64,000 bases of DNA, from the NCBI RefSeq assembly GCF_000381885.1, contig NZ_KB907218.1, forward strand, positions 130,840-194,839. The letters are read 5' to 3'. A program made the translations under genes and the position numbers. The notes under the pieces were generated by a model that had not been told where the DNA came from, ran no database searches, and worked only from the letters and a program-made list of their open reading frames with translations. Source of the DNA: Actinomadura atramentaria DSM 43919 (GTDB taxonomy: Bacteria; Actinomycetota; Actinomycetes; Streptosporangiales; Streptosporangiaceae). Below, piece by piece: positions 16,947 to 25,446 of the stretch; positions within the stretch are counted from its first letter, which is position 1, and each line of letters starts with the position of its first letter.

Positions 16947-19265
16947 GTGGCAAGGAACGATCACGACGGGCGTTCCCTGGAGGAGCGGCTGGCCTCGCTC
17001 GACGCGATGAGCGGCGAGTCCGACGCCGAACCGGCGACCGGCAAGATCGAGCCGCCCGGAGCCGCCGCCGCGCCGTCGCAGCCGCAGCCGCCCGCCGAGC
17101 CGTCGAACCCCTGGCTGGCCGCGCCGCCGTCGAACGGTGCGCCGGGCAGGCCCCCGCAGGACTTCGGGCAGCCGCCGCCGGGCGCGCCCGCCGGGCCGCC
17201 GCCGTTCGCCGAGCCGCTGGCGCCGCCGCCGTACGCGGTCAGCCCCGAGCCGCCGTTCATGGGTGCGCCGCCGCCCGCGCCCGCTCCGGATGACGCGACG
17301 ATCGCCGAGCCGCCGCCCGCCGCGAGTCCGGACGACGCGACGCAGGTGAAGGAGCGGCCCGCTCCGTCGCCGTGGGAGTCGCGGTCCGGCGAGAACGACG
17401 ACGACGCGCCGCTGCCGCCCTTCGTGGCGCCCGCGCCGCCGTTCGCCGAGGACCGGGGGCCGTCCGGCGCCGCGGGTTCGCCGGACGATGACGCCACGCA
17501 GGCTCGTGAGCTGCCGGGATATCCGTCCGCTCCGGCTGAGACGGCGCGGCCGTTCACGCCCGGGCCCGCGCCGTTCGCGGGCGGGCCCCCGCAGGGGCCG
17601 CCGTCTGGCGGGCCGGGGCCGTTCAACGCGCCGCCGCCCGGTGGGACGGGGCCGTTCGCCGGGCCGCCGCCGCAGGGTCCGCCGCCGGGGCCGCCGCCGT
17701 ACGAGGCCGGACGGCCCGCGCCCGGTGGGCCGTTCGAGCAGGGTCCGCCGCCGCCCGGGCCGGGGCGTCCGCCGTTCGGGAACGGGCCGGACGCGCCGCC
17801 GCTCGACCGGCTGCCGCCTTACCCGTCCGCGCCGCCGGGGCCGCCGCCGGGCCAGCAGGGGTTTCCGCCGGGTCCGCCGCCCGGTGCGCCGCAGGGACCG
17901 TCCGCTTCTCAGGGTCCGCCGCCCGGTGGGCCGCAGGGGCCGCCGGCCCCTCAGGGCCCGCCGCTCGGTGGGCCGCACGGGCCGTCCGCTTCTCAGGGAT
18001 CGCCGCTCGGTGGGCCGCAGGGGCCGTCCGGTCCGCCGCAGCAGGGTCCGCCGCCCGGTGTTCAGCAAGGTCCGCTGTCCAGTGGACCTCAGGGGTTTCC
18101 GCAGGGCGGCCAGCAGGGGCCGCCTGTCGGTCCGCCGCCCGGTCCGCCGCAGGGCGTGCCGCCCAACGTTCAGCAGGGCCCGCCCGGGTTCCGGCAGGGA
18201 CCGCCGCCGGCGCAGCAGGGGTTCCCGGCGGGGCCTCCGCAGCAGGGTTACGCCGGGCCGCCGCAGGGACCGTCCGGTGGTTTCCCGCAGGACGGCTACC
18301 CGCCGCCCGGCGCGTACGAGCAGGCCCCGCAGAACGCGGAGAGCCTCAGCTCGGAGAACCTGCTCGGCGAGCGGCGCATCGCCCCGTCCGGCGGCTGGCG
18401 GCGCGCGGTCTACAAGGCCAGCGGCGGCAACATCCACCCCGGCGAGTCGTCCACCGAGCTGCGCCGCAAGGACCTCATCGAGCGGGCGCGGACGACCGTC
18501 GTCGGCGGGCACCACCGCGTCGCGGTGATGTCGCTGAAGGGCGGCGTCGGCAAGACGACCACCACGACGGGTCTCGGGTCGATGCTGGGCTCGCTGCGCG
18601 GTGACCGCGTCATCGCCGTCGACGCCAACCCCGACCGCGGCACGCTGTCGGACAAGGTGCGGCTGGAGACGGCGGCGACGGTCCGCGACCTGCTGAACAA
18701 CCGCGACCAGGTCCAGCGGTACGCGGACGTCCGGGCGTTCACGTCGCAGAACGAGGCGCGGCTGGAGGTCCTGGCGTCCGACCGCGACCCGGCGGTCAGC
18801 GAGGCGTTCAGCGCGGAGGACTACTCGGCCGTCGCGGCGGTGCTGGAGCAGTTCTACTCGATCTGCATCACCGACTGCGGGACGGGCCTCCTGCACTCGG
18901 CGATGGCGGGCGTGCTGGCGCTGGCGGACCAGCTCGTCCTGGTCAGCTCGCCGTCGGTGGACGGCGCGCGGTCCGCGAGCGCGACGCTCGACTGGCTGGA
19001 GGCGCACGACCACGGGCACCTGGTGCGCAACGGCGTGGTGGTGCTGTCGATGGTGCGGAACCGGACGCGCAGCCAGGTCGACCTGGACAAACTGCAGGCG
19101 CACTTCGAGAGCCGCTGCCGCGCCGTCGTCCGCGTCCCCTACGACGACCACCTGGAAGAGGGCGCGGAGCTCGAACTGGACGCGCTCGCCCCGGCCACCC
19201 GGGAGGCGTATCTGACGCTGGCCGCCGTGGTCGGCGACGGATTCGTCCACCAGCGTCCGTCCTGA
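16947..19265 (+). CDS. EspI-like proline-rich MinD/ParA-family ATPase
   Basis: A 772-residue protein with two parts. Residues 1-440 are disordered and rich in Pro, Gly and Gln, starting MARNDHDGRSLEERLASLDA and containing collagen-like QGPPPGGPQGP repeats. The C-terminal 300 residues form a MinD/ParA-type P-loop ATPase: VMSLKGGVGKTTTTTGLGSM is the deviant Walker A, VIAVDANPDRGTL switch I, and ICITDCGTGLL the Walker B region. This architecture matches EspI (Rv3876) of mycobacterial ESX-1 and related actinobacterial proteins, which regulate or energise type VII secretion. No ecc, esx or mycP gene is within the window. GTG 16947 has GAGAGGAGA upstream. The partner system must be encoded elsewhere, or the protein serves another positioning role. 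Confidence 0.82.
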   Translation: MARNDHDGRSLEERLASLDAMSGESDAEPATGKIEPPGAAAAPSQPQPPAEPSNPWLAAPPSNGAPGRPPQDFGQPPPGAPAGPPPFAEPLAPPPYAVSPEPPFMGAPPPAPAPDDATIAEPPPAASPDDATQVKERPAPSPWESRSGENDDDAPLPPFVAPAPPFAEDRGPSGAAGSPDDDATQARELPGYPSAPAETARPFTPGPAPFAGGPPQGPPSGGPGPFNAPPPGGTGPFAGPPPQGPPPGPPPYEAGRPAPGGPFEQGPPPPGPGRPPFGNGPDAPPLDRLPPYPSAPPGPPPGQQGFPPGPPPGAPQGPSASQGPPPGGPQGPPAPQGPPLGGPHGPSASQGSPLGGPQGPSGPPQQGPPPGVQQGPLSSGPQGFPQGGQQGPPVGPPPGPPQGVPPNVQQGPPGFRQGPPPAQQGFPAGPPQQGYAGPPQGPSGGFPQDGYPPPGAYEQAPQNAESLSSENLLGERRIAPSGGWRRAVYKASGGNIHPGESSTELRRKDLIERARTTVVGGHHRVAVMSLKGGVGKTTTTTGLGSMLGSLRGDRVIAVDANPDRGTLSDKVRLETAATVRDLLNNRDQVQRYADVRAFTSQNEARLEVLASDRDPAVSEAFSAEDYSAVAAVLEQFYSICITDCGTGLLHSAMAGVLALADQLVLVSSPSVDGARSASATLDWLEAHDHGHLVRNGVVVLSMVRNRTRSQVDLDKLQAHFESRCRAVVRVPYDDHLEEGAELELDALAPATREAYLTLAAVVGDGFVHQRPS
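17867..18034 (+). repeat. four 42-bp tandem repeats in the proline-rich coding region
   Basis: A 14-residue unit of the form QGPP(L/P)GGPxGPxxx recurs with exact 42-bp phase (CAGGG at 17909, 17951, 17993). The repeats keep the frame, so copy number can vary without breaking the gene. Confidence 0.7.
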
Positions 19266-19287
19266 CGTGGAACGCCCCGCGGGCGGC

Positions 19288-19293
19288 TAGAGT
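19288..19293 (+). promoter_or_regulatory. -10 element of a leaderless promoter (cupin gene)
   Basis: TAGAGT ends 8 bases before the GTG at 19302. Confidence 0.4.
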
Positions 19294-19301
19294 CGCGGTC
19301 C

Positions 19302-19664
19302 GTGGGGGACGGAATCTACGTGGGCAGGGCGGCGGACGACGCCGCGACGGACCGGGGCTGGCTGCTCGGGCACTTCAAACCGCCCGGCGACATCCGGCAC
19401 AGCGAGGACGTCGAGATCAAGTGGGGCGTCCACGACCGGGGCGACCGGCGCGCCGAGTGGGCGCGCGGCGAGACGCGGACGGCGCTGCTGGTGCTGATCA
19501 GCGGCCGGTTCCGCCTGGAGTTCCCCGGCCGGGACGTGGTGCTGTCCGAGCGTGGCGAGTACTGCGTGTGGGCGCGCGGCGTCGACCACTCGTGGGAGGC
19601 GGAGGAGGACGGGACGGTCGTCATGACGGTCCGCTGGCCGTCCGTCCCCGGATACGCGGTCTGA
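19302..19664 (+). CDS. small cupin-fold protein
   Basis: A 120-residue single-domain protein. The beta-strand run LLVLISGRFRLEFPGRDVVL followed by GEYCVWARGVDHSWEAEEDG has the spacing of the two cupin motifs (G-x5-H-x-H-type and G-x5-P-x-G), but only one clear histidine (VDHSW) and few metal ligands are kept. Activity may therefore be non-metal or simply ligand binding. There is no signal peptide. GTG 19302 lies 8 bases after a TAGAGT box, so a leaderless mRNA is likely. It sits between the EspI-like ATPase gene and the SAM methyltransferase gene on the same strand, with no overlap to either. Function unknown. Confidence 0.7.
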   Translation: MGDGIYVGRAADDAATDRGWLLGHFKPPGDIRHSEDVEIKWGVHDRGDRRAEWARGETRTALLVLISGRFRLEFPGRDVVLSERGEYCVWARGVDHSWEAEEDGTVVMTVRWPSVPGYAV

Positions 19665-19772
19665 GGCTTCGTTCCGGTTTCCCGCGAAAGATCACGAAGC
19701 GCCGGACAGGGCCGGGGCGCGGCTTCTACGATGCGTCCTAGTCAGCGGTGAGTGGCGCGCGAGGAGTGACGC

Positions 19773-20582
19773 ATGGCGGACCGGCAGACCGACTGGGCGT
19801 CCCTCGGGATCGACGTCACCAAGCCCAGCATCGCGCGGACCTACGACGTCGTGCTGCGCGGCAAGGACAACTTCGAGGTCGACCGGGCGTTCGTGGACGA
19901 GATCGTCAAGGTCGTCCCGGAGATCTACGACGTCGCCACCTACAACCGCGAGGTTCTGGGGCGCGGCGTCCGCTACCTGGCGGGCGAGGCCGGCATCCGG
20001 CAGTTCCTCGACCTCGGGTCGGGGCTGCCGACCGTGCAGAACACCCACCATGTCGCGCAGGCGACGGACCCGTCGTGCCGCGTCGTGTACGTGGACAACG
20101 ACCCGATCGTCCTCGCGCACGGCCGCGCGCTGCTCGCGGAGAACGACCGCACCGGCGTCGTCACCGCCGACCTGCGCGAGCCGGAGGCGATCCTCGCGGC
20201 CCCGGAGGTCCGCCGACTGATCGACTTCTCGCAGCCGGTCGGCGTGATGATGGTCGGCATCCTTCACCACCTGCACGACGACGAGGGGCCGCAGCGGATC
20301 GTCGACACCTTCATGGACGCGGTCCCGTCCGGCAGCCACCTGTTCGTGACGCACTTCTGCGCGTCCAGCGAGGAGTCGCGGGACGCGGAGCAGAAGTACC
20401 TCGCGCTGCTCGGCACCGGCCGCTTCCGCACGCCCGAGGAGATCACCGCATACTTCGACGGCCTCGAACTGCTGGAGCCGGGCGTCGTCCCACTCCCCCT
20501 CTGGCGGCCGGACGGCCCGGCCCCCACCGACCTGAGCGTCGGCCAGCGCCTGATGTTCGGCGGCATCGCCCGCAAACCCTGA
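19773..20582 (+). CDS. SAM-dependent methyltransferase, Methyltransf_19 (DUF574) family
   Basis: A 269-residue class I methyltransferase-like protein. The family signature is complete: IARTYDVVLRGKDNFEVDR near the N-terminus, then the SAM loop FLDLGSGLPT, VYVDNDPIVLAHGRAL after strand 2, and GILHHLHDD. This family is strongly expanded in Streptomyces and Actinomadura and often sits beside XRE regulators; its substrate is unknown. GCGAGGAGTG precedes ATG 19773. A second, more distant member is at 40726-41574, which shows RIYAWNLGGKDNFEIDR and DLGCGLPTENNVH at the same places. Both lack an obvious operon partner. Confidence 0.9.
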   Translation: MADRQTDWASLGIDVTKPSIARTYDVVLRGKDNFEVDRAFVDEIVKVVPEIYDVATYNREVLGRGVRYLAGEAGIRQFLDLGSGLPTVQNTHHVAQATDPSCRVVYVDNDPIVLAHGRALLAENDRTGVVTADLREPEAILAAPEVRRLIDFSQPVGVMMVGILHHLHDDEGPQRIVDTFMDAVPSGSHLFVTHFCASSEESRDAEQKYLALLGTGRFRTPEEITAYFDGLELLEPGVVPLPLWRPDGPAPTDLSVGQRLMFGGIARKP

Positions 20583-20683
20583 CGTCCGCCGGACGCGTAG
20601 GGGTCACTCGCTCCGCGTAAGTGCCCGAACTTCATTCGGCCTGTCAACTTCGGGCCGGATGACCTTTCGTACTGGACGTAGGG

Positions 20684-20704
20684 GCTGTGGCTGGCAGCCA
20701 CAGC
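20684..20704 (+). terminator. inverted repeat, candidate bidirectional terminator
   Basis: GCTGTGGCTG at 20684-20693 is an exact inverted repeat of CAGCCACAGC at 20695-20704 with a one-base centre. It lies between the converging methyltransferase and the broken hypothetical gene. There is no T-run. Confidence 0.4.
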
Positions 20705-20743
20705 GGTCGCGCGGAACTTCAACCAACGCGGGACTTAAGTTCC

Positions 20744-21323
20744 CTACGAACGGGCACGCACGCCGAGCGCCTTCGCGAGATTCCAGAACGTCTCCTCCGC
20801 GAAGTCTTCCCGCGTTACAAGGATCTGTTCAATGACGCTTGCGGTGGCCGAACTTCCCCACTGCCCAGCCCACAGGACGGCGCGCCGCGCAGCTTCTCCG
20901 ACCGGATAGGCACCGCGTTCCAAGGCAGCACGCAACTCCGCGACTTCGGCGAGATAATCCGTGTCGTCTTCCAGGATGACGGGCTCATCCTCTCCGTCCG
21001 CCCATTCGACCGGGGGCGGGCAGAGATGCGGGATGACGTCCTCGATCCTTACCCATGCGGCCCAAACGCCGTTGGCCGGGTCAGCACCGACGATGTACGC
21101 GCCGTCGCTGTCGAAGACGTACGCGCCGAGGACGGGAGAACCCGTTTCGCGCACCAGTGCGGCCGGGGACCGCGCCCCAGTCTTCGAACTCCGACGGCCC
21201 GTCGTGCCGTGTCCATCCGCCGCTGAGATCGAGTGGGTCGGTATTCGCCCACGGTTGCAGCGTTTTCAGCGCGCTCGTGCGCCTCGCATCCCACACGCAC
21301 AGTATCGAGCCGGAAAATCCCAT
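20744..21323 (-). pseudogene. hypothetical protein gene interrupted by one frameshift
   Basis: ATG 21323, just after GGGAGGGGAC, starts MGFSGSILCVWDARRTSALK, which runs to PSEFEDWGAVP. The frame then fails, while a second frame carries on as PAALVRETGSPVLGAYVFDS and continues through VWAAWVRIEDVIPHLCPPP to a stop at 20744. Joining them at the GGGG run at 21165-21168 (one base too many) gives one protein of about 192 residues. Composition and codon use are lower in GC than neighbours. No family is recognised; it looks like a small immunity- or SMI1-like soluble protein, but I cannot support that name. Either a recent pseudogene, a sequencing indel, or a slippery run. Confidence 0.65.
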
Positions 21324-21366
21324 CGTCCCCTCCCATGCGGAGGACGATACGGGGTGCGGCCGACAA

Positions 21367-22146
21367 TCAAAGAGGGGTGCGGGGGATGGTCGTGTAGCGG
21401 GAGCGGAGGGTGGTGAGCAGCGGGTTGGCGGGTGGGTAGTCGATGGTGTCGATACGAATGACTTCGCGGATGCCGAAGGTGGCGTTGGTGGCGACGGCGG
21501 CGTCGAAGCGGGGTAGGTCCGCGAGGCTCACGGGGGCTCGTTCCGTCCGCTCGTAGGAGTTCGCCAAGAGGAGCGCGGTGATGCCGGGGAGTGCGGGGGA
21601 CGTCGGCCAGATGACGCGGTCACCGGTGATGAAGGCGATGTTCCAGGTCGGGCCTTCGGAAATGGACGACGTGGGATCGTGGAAGAGCGCGTCGTCGTAC
21701 CCTTCGGCGCGGGCGGTGCGGCGCTGCCACAGTGCGCCGAACAGGCCGACGTGCTTCACCTCGGGGGTCTCGCGGATGAAGGCGGTGGTCCGGAGGCGCA
21801 GCGGCGGGGGCGGCGTGGTTGCTGCTTTGCGGGTCGTCACCAGGATGCGGGGATGGCCGGGGGCGCCGGGGTTTCCCAGATCTGTGTCGGGGTCGAAGAC
21901 GGTGACGCGGGCGACGCACGGGTCCGTGCGGTCGGCCGTCGCCCGGCGGACGAGGGCTCGCACGCGCGCGACGTCCAGGTCCGCTCCGAAGACCGCGCGG
22001 CAGTCGCGCCGCAGCCGTTCCAGGTGCGCCGCCAGGCCGCGCACGCCCCGCCGCTCCACGAGCATCGTCGTGAAATGCCCGTAATTGACGAGTGCGAGCG
22101 CCGCGAGCTGGTCCGCCGTCACCGGCACGCCGTCGAGTTCCGCCAC
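21367..22146 (-). CDS. class IV aminotransferase (aminodeoxychorismate lyase-like)
   Basis: A 259-residue PLP enzyme of fold type IV, the family of branched-chain aminotransferase and 4-amino-4-deoxychorismate lyase (PabC). It starts MAELDGVPVTADQLAALALV with GGGAAGG-like purines 7 bases upstream of GTG 22146; upstream residues in the longer open frame are not protein-like. Motifs: NYGHFTTMLVERRGVRGLAA, the likely PLP-lysine in VKHVGLFGALWQRR, and the phosphate-binding region SISEGPTWNIAFI near the C-terminus with ATNATFGIREVIRI. No folate or branched-chain genes are adjacent, so the substrate is open. The gene is divergent from the zinc-ribbon gene at 22249. Confidence 0.82.
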   Translation of the reverse strand: MAELDGVPVTADQLAALALVNYGHFTTMLVERRGVRGLAAHLERLRRDCRAVFGADLDVARVRALVRRATADRTDPCVARVTVFDPDTDLGNPGAPGHPRILVTTRKAATTPPPPLRLRTTAFIRETPEVKHVGLFGALWQRRTARAEGYDDALFHDPTSSISEGPTWNIAFITGDRVIWPTSPALPGITALLLANSYERTERAPVSLADLPRFDAAVATNATFGIREVIRIDTIDYPPANPLLTTLRSRYTTIPRTPL

Positions 22147-22248
22147 GCGACCACCTTCCCATCGCAGAACGGTTCGGCCGCACCTCTGGAAGCGTTGTAG
22201 TCGCGCGGTTACCCTCGAAGCGGCACCGGTGTCGGCGAAAGGCGACCG

Positions 22249-22581
22249 ATGAGCGACGCGAACAGGCGCAAGTCCCAGGTCCCGTCCTCGCAGGCTCCGC
22301 GCGGCGGCGAGGTCGTGTCGGGCGGCGCGGGGATGTACGGCCCGACCGTGCCGGGCGGCGGCGAGATGCCGGGCGTCCGCGCGGCCTACGACGAGCTGCT
22401 CGCGAGCGGCAGGCCGCCGTCCCCGCCGAAGGCCCCGTGGTCGCGGGAGTGGATTCCGACCGGCCCGCGCCCCGACATCCCGCAGGCCGGCTCGGCGCAG
22501 TGCCCGCGCTGCAAGGGCACCAAGAAGGACCCCGACACGGGCTCGTACTGCGGCATGTGCGCGGGCGCCGGCACGATCTGA
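22249..22581 (+). CDS. small zinc-ribbon protein with DnaJ-type CxxCxGx4..CxxCxG motif
   Basis: A 110-residue protein with a flexible N-terminal half (SSQAPRGGEVVSGG) and a C-terminal zinc site: CPRCKGTKKDPDTGSYCGMC followed by AGAGTI. The CxxCxG pairs are as in the DnaJ zinc finger, suggesting a structural zinc and a protein- or RNA-binding role. GAAAGG precedes ATG 22249, and a -10-like TACCCT lies at 22210-22215. The TGA is followed without any gap by the GTG of a GNAT gene, so the two are co-translated. Function otherwise unknown. Confidence 0.75.
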   Translation: MSDANRRKSQVPSSQAPRGGEVVSGGAGMYGPTVPGGGEMPGVRAAYDELLASGRPPSPPKAPWSREWIPTGPRPDIPQAGSAQCPRCKGTKKDPDTGSYCGMCAGAGTI

Positions 22582-23382
22582 GTGCCCCTGGTCCGGGCGC
22601 TCCAGGAACGCGCGGCGCGAGCGCTGCCCGCCGAGCGGGTCGAAGACGCCGGGGGCTGGTGGTTGCGCCACGCCCCCGCGTCGTCTTGGTGGATCGGCAC
22701 GGTGCTGCCGCATTCCGGTGGCCGCTCGGGCGACCTTCTGCGCCGCGTCGAGCGCGCCGAGGAGTTCTACGCGCGGCGCGACTCGACTGCGCGATTCCAG
22801 ATCAGTCCAGGCGCGTGCCCGGATGGCCTCGACGCCGTTCTGGACGAACGCGGCTACCGGCGGCATGGCCTGATGTCCCTGCGGACGGCATCGACGGCCG
22901 ATGTCGCCCGGCGTGCTTCGGCGTTGCGAGTCCGCGTGGCCGATCGGCCCGACGCGCACTGGCTGGATGCTTGGTACGCCGTTCACGGTCACGGCGAGCC
23001 CGCGGCTCATGTGGGCGTAGACGCCGTTGGCGCGCCTGTGGACCTCTCACGTCCTGGCATCCGTTCCGAGTTCGCGTTGCTCGGCCGCGTGCGAGCGCCG
23101 TCCGCGTTCGCGTCCGTGCTGGATGACGGCGCCGTCGTCGCGGTGGGTCGCGCGGTCGCCGACGCGGGATGGGCGGGCGTGTTCGGCATGGCGACGCTGC
23201 CCGCCGCGCGCGGGCGGGGGGCGGCACGGTCGGTGCTCGGCGCGCTCGCCGACTGGGCGGCTCAGCAGGGCATCGACCGCATGTACCTCCAAGTCGAGCG
23301 CGACAACGAGGCTGCGCTGCGGTTGTACGACGGGGCAAGGTTCACCGAGGTCTGCCAGTACCACTACCGCGCCGCCTCGTAG
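22582..23382 (+). CDS. GNAT family N-acetyltransferase
   Basis: A 266-residue acetyltransferase. The C-terminal GNAT domain holds the acetyl-CoA loop ATLPAARGRGAARSVLGALA (the R/Q-x-x-G-x-G/A motif A) and the motif B segment MYLQVERDNEAALRLYDGAR followed by FTEVCQYHYR. The N-terminal 110 residues (GGWWLRHAPASSWWIGTVLP, EEFYARRDSTARFQISP) look like the first, degenerate GNAT-like half of the two-domain members. The substrate is unknown; it could acetylate an amine on a small molecule or protein. GTG 22582 directly follows the TGA of the zinc-ribbon gene, so translation is coupled. A strong hairpin follows the stop. Confidence 0.85.
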   Translation: MPLVRALQERAARALPAERVEDAGGWWLRHAPASSWWIGTVLPHSGGRSGDLLRRVERAEEFYARRDSTARFQISPGACPDGLDAVLDERGYRRHGLMSLRTASTADVARRASALRVRVADRPDAHWLDAWYAVHGHGEPAAHVGVDAVGAPVDLSRPGIRSEFALLGRVRAPSAFASVLDDGAVVAVGRAVADAGWAGVFGMATLPAARGRGAARSVLGALADWAAQQGIDRMYLQVERDNEAALRLYDGARFTEVCQYHYRAAS

Positions 23383-23395
23383 GGCTCGCGAGGTC

Positions 23396-23424
23396 CCCCG
23401 GCCGGGTGGGGTGCCCGGCCGGGG
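23396..23424 (+). terminator. bidirectional hairpin terminator
   Basis: CCCCGGCCGGG at 23396 pairs with CCCGGCCGGGG ending at 23424 around a short TGGGGTG loop. It separates the converging GNAT and peptidoglycan-hydrolase genes. Confidence 0.6.
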
Positions 23425-23429
23425 ATGGG

Positions 23430-24245
23430 TCAGGCGCGTTGGTGTTCTTCCCAGGTGACCTTCGGGACCTGGGGGCCGTCGTCGGGGCCTCGGTTGGCGA
23501 GGCCGTTCTGGCCCAGGTAGTAGTCGCCCGCCTGGTGCTGCGCCTGCGGGGACTGGTCGGTGTCGGAGATCGCCACGGCGTGGATGTGGTACGGCCAGTC
23601 CGCCTGGGCCGGCGTGCGCAGCCAGGCCGCGAAGCCGACCTGGCGGAGGGCGCGCACCACGTTCGTGCGGGTGGCGCCGGACATGCCGGACACGGAGATG
23701 TCCACGACGCCGCCGCCGTCGTGCGTGCCCGCCGAGGCCGGGTCGCCGCCCGCGTTGTACGAGCCCTGCGTGAGGACGAACGTCCGGGACAGCAGGGTTT
23801 CAGCGGCGGCCAGCATCGTCTTGGTGCGGGTGTTGACCGTCACGCCTCGGTACGTGACGCGGCTGCCGGGCGTGATCGTGTTGGTGACCGTGTAGCGGCC
23901 GTCACCGAGGAGCTGCAGCGACGTCCGTCCCGGCAGCCCGGACGCGTCCAGCCCCGAGTAGCCGAGGGACCGCTGGTAGGCGGCGTACGCCTCGACGGTC
24001 TTGGTGCCGAAGTGCCCGTCCACGTAGGCCGGGTCCAGGAGGTTCTTGGCATCGAGGGCCTGCTCGACCTGGAGCACGCTGGCCTGCGCGCCGGGCGTCA
24101 GCGCGGTGTCGGGACGGCGCGGGTCGATCTGCGCCGCCTTGATCACCGCTTCCATGTCGACGGTGGGCAGGGCCGCCCGGGCGGGCGCGGCGACGGCCGA
24201 GCCGAGCACCGCCAGCAGCGCGACCGCCGCGATTCGCCGCCGCAT
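23430..24245 (-). CDS. secreted peptidoglycan-binding / M15-like peptidase
   Basis: A 271-residue exported protein. Its start ATG 24245 shares a base with the stop of the upstream M23 gene (TGATG), giving the signal peptide MRRRIAAVALLAVLGSAVAA; the longer frame from 24302 has none. Residues 30-110 form a peptidoglycan-binding domain (LLDPAYVDGHFGTKTVEAYA, AYQRSLGYSGLDASGLPG). The C-terminal domain has GTHDGGGVVDIS and PYHIHAV, which reproduce the His-Asp...His zinc pattern of M15 peptidases (SxHxxGxAxD...HxH). Likely cleaves peptide cross-links in peptidoglycan. Coupled translation with an M23 peptidase suggests the two act together on the wall. Confidence 0.82.
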   Translation of the reverse strand: MRRRIAAVALLAVLGSAVAAPARAALPTVDMEAVIKAAQIDPRRPDTALTPGAQASVLQVEQALDAKNLLDPAYVDGHFGTKTVEAYAAYQRSLGYSGLDASGLPGRTSLQLLGDGRYTVTNTITPGSRVTYRGVTVNTRTKTMLAAAETLLSRTFVLTQGSYNAGGDPASAGTHDGGGVVDISVSGMSGATRTNVVRALRQVGFAAWLRTPAQADWPYHIHAVAISDTDQSPQAQHQAGDYYLGQNGLANRGPDDGPQVPKVTWEEHQRA

Positions 24246-25087
24246 CAGCCGCAGTGCTCGTACGGGCTGGTGTACGACGACGAGCCGACCGATCCGCCCC
24301 ACTGCACGCAGGTCGAGGCCGCGGCGACCGTGACCGGCCCGGCGTAGTAGGCGAAGTTCCCCGAGTCCGTCACCTTGGAGCCGCCCTGCGCCTGGACGTG
24401 GGCGGACACCGCGGACGCCGTTCCGACGTTCGTCGACTTGATCGTCGTCACGCAGTTCCTCTTGGACCCGGAATTGTAGAGAAGGTAGACGCGGCCGCCG
24501 GTCAGCGCGTACGAGTCGATCACCGAGTAACCCGATCCGCAGACCTCAGTCGGCGTGTACGGATTGCCGCCGCAATTGTTGTTGCTGGTGAAATCCGTGT
24601 GGGCGTAGTAGGGCACCGCCCGGCCGTCGAGCACGGCCTTCTGGACGGTCCCGTTGAGCCGCTGCTCGTAGTGCAGGTGCGGGCCGGTCACGTTACCGGT
24701 GGCGCCGGCGTTGCCGATCTTCTGGCCGAGGGACACCGACTGCCCGACCGAGACCGACTGCACCGACAGGTGCGCGTAGCGGGTGGTGTAGCCGCCGCCG
24801 TGGTTGATCTCGATCCACCGGCCGTAGCTGGTGCTGCCCTCGTTCGCGACGCGGGAGACGGTGCCCGAGGCCGAGGCCAGCACCGCCATCCCGTTGATGT
24901 TCGATTTCTGGAAGTCGACGGCGTAGGCCGGGCTGTGCCCGGAGAACGTCGCCGCCGTCACCGTCGTGCCGCAGGAGAACGGGACCTGGAAGTTCGGCGC
25001 GGCGACGGCGTCCTGCGCCGGGACGACGACGCCGAGGGCCGCCAGCGTCCCGGCCACGGCCAGGGCCAGTCTTCGGATGATTCGCAT
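24245..25087 (-). CDS. secreted M23-family peptidase
   Basis: A 280-residue zinc metallopeptidase of the lysostaphin/LytM type. ATG 25087 is 10 bases after GGAGG and opens a signal peptide (MRIIRRLALAVAGTLAALGV ... AVAA). The M23 ligands are visible as HSPAYAVDF (H-x-x-x-x-x-D) and HLHYEQ (HxH), with YGRWIEINHGGGYTTRYAHL between. The C-terminal 100 residues form a separate beta-rich domain with paired cysteines (CGGNPYTPTEVCGSG, CVTTIKS, CVQWGG, CG), probably for wall binding. Expected to cut interpeptide bridges during growth or lysis. It is the first gene of a two-gene unit with the M15-like protein. Confidence 0.9.
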   Translation of the reverse strand: MRIIRRLALAVAGTLAALGVVVPAQDAVAAPNFQVPFSCGTTVTAATFSGHSPAYAVDFQKSNINGMAVLASASGTVSRVANEGSTSYGRWIEINHGGGYTTRYAHLSVQSVSVGQSVSLGQKIGNAGATGNVTGPHLHYEQRLNGTVQKAVLDGRAVPYYAHTDFTSNNNCGGNPYTPTEVCGSGYSVIDSYALTGGRVYLLYNSGSKRNCVTTIKSTNVGTASAVSAHVQAQGGSKVTDSGNFAYYAGPVTVAAASTCVQWGGSVGSSSYTSPYEHCG

Positions 25088-25446
25088 GGGGTCGTTACCT
25101 CCGCTGCGCGGGGGGAGCGCGGATTCGATCACCGACATCGTCGGCCGACGCGTGCGATCTTTCCAGTGAGAAGGTCATTACCTCTGCCGTAACACGCGGG
25201 ATATACGGCCCGTCCGCGTGGTGACCCGGCCCGGCCGGAACCCACTTCGTGAACGTTTTCCAACGTCCGGCCCCGATAGGCCGCGGCGCGGGAAACGGGA
25301 TCTGGGACGCCGCGATTCGGCGATACGGCCCCGGCTCGGGGTCGCCCCCGAGGGGGTTCTCGGGGTCGGCGTCCGCCCCGGGTCTCGGTCGCGGGTCCTA
25401 CCGCAGAGTGATGACGGCCTATCCCCGGCCGCATACGGTGGTGTTC
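25088..25446. other. 359-bp divergent intergenic region
   Basis: Lies between the M23 gene (minus) and a small membrane gene (plus). On the minus strand the phrase GAGGTAAnGACC occurs twice (about 25176-25187 and at the ribosome site), a short direct repeat of unknown meaning. I looked for a ydaO (c-di-AMP) aptamer, which often precedes wall hydrolases in actinobacteria, and do not see its conserved blocks. No convincing gene is inside. Confidence 0.4.
25434..25439 (+). promoter_or_regulatory. -10 element of a leaderless promoter (small membrane gene)
   Basis: TACGGT ends 7 bases before the ATG at 25447. Confidence 0.5.

Noticed and set aside
22147..23010. long N-terminal extension of the class IV aminotransferase
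   Set aside because: Antisense to the zinc-ribbon and GNAT genes and not protein-like; the PLP enzyme fold starts at 22146.
25088..25446. ydaO (c-di-AMP) riboswitch before the M23 peptidase
   Set aside because: The conserved blocks of that aptamer are not visible on the minus strand.
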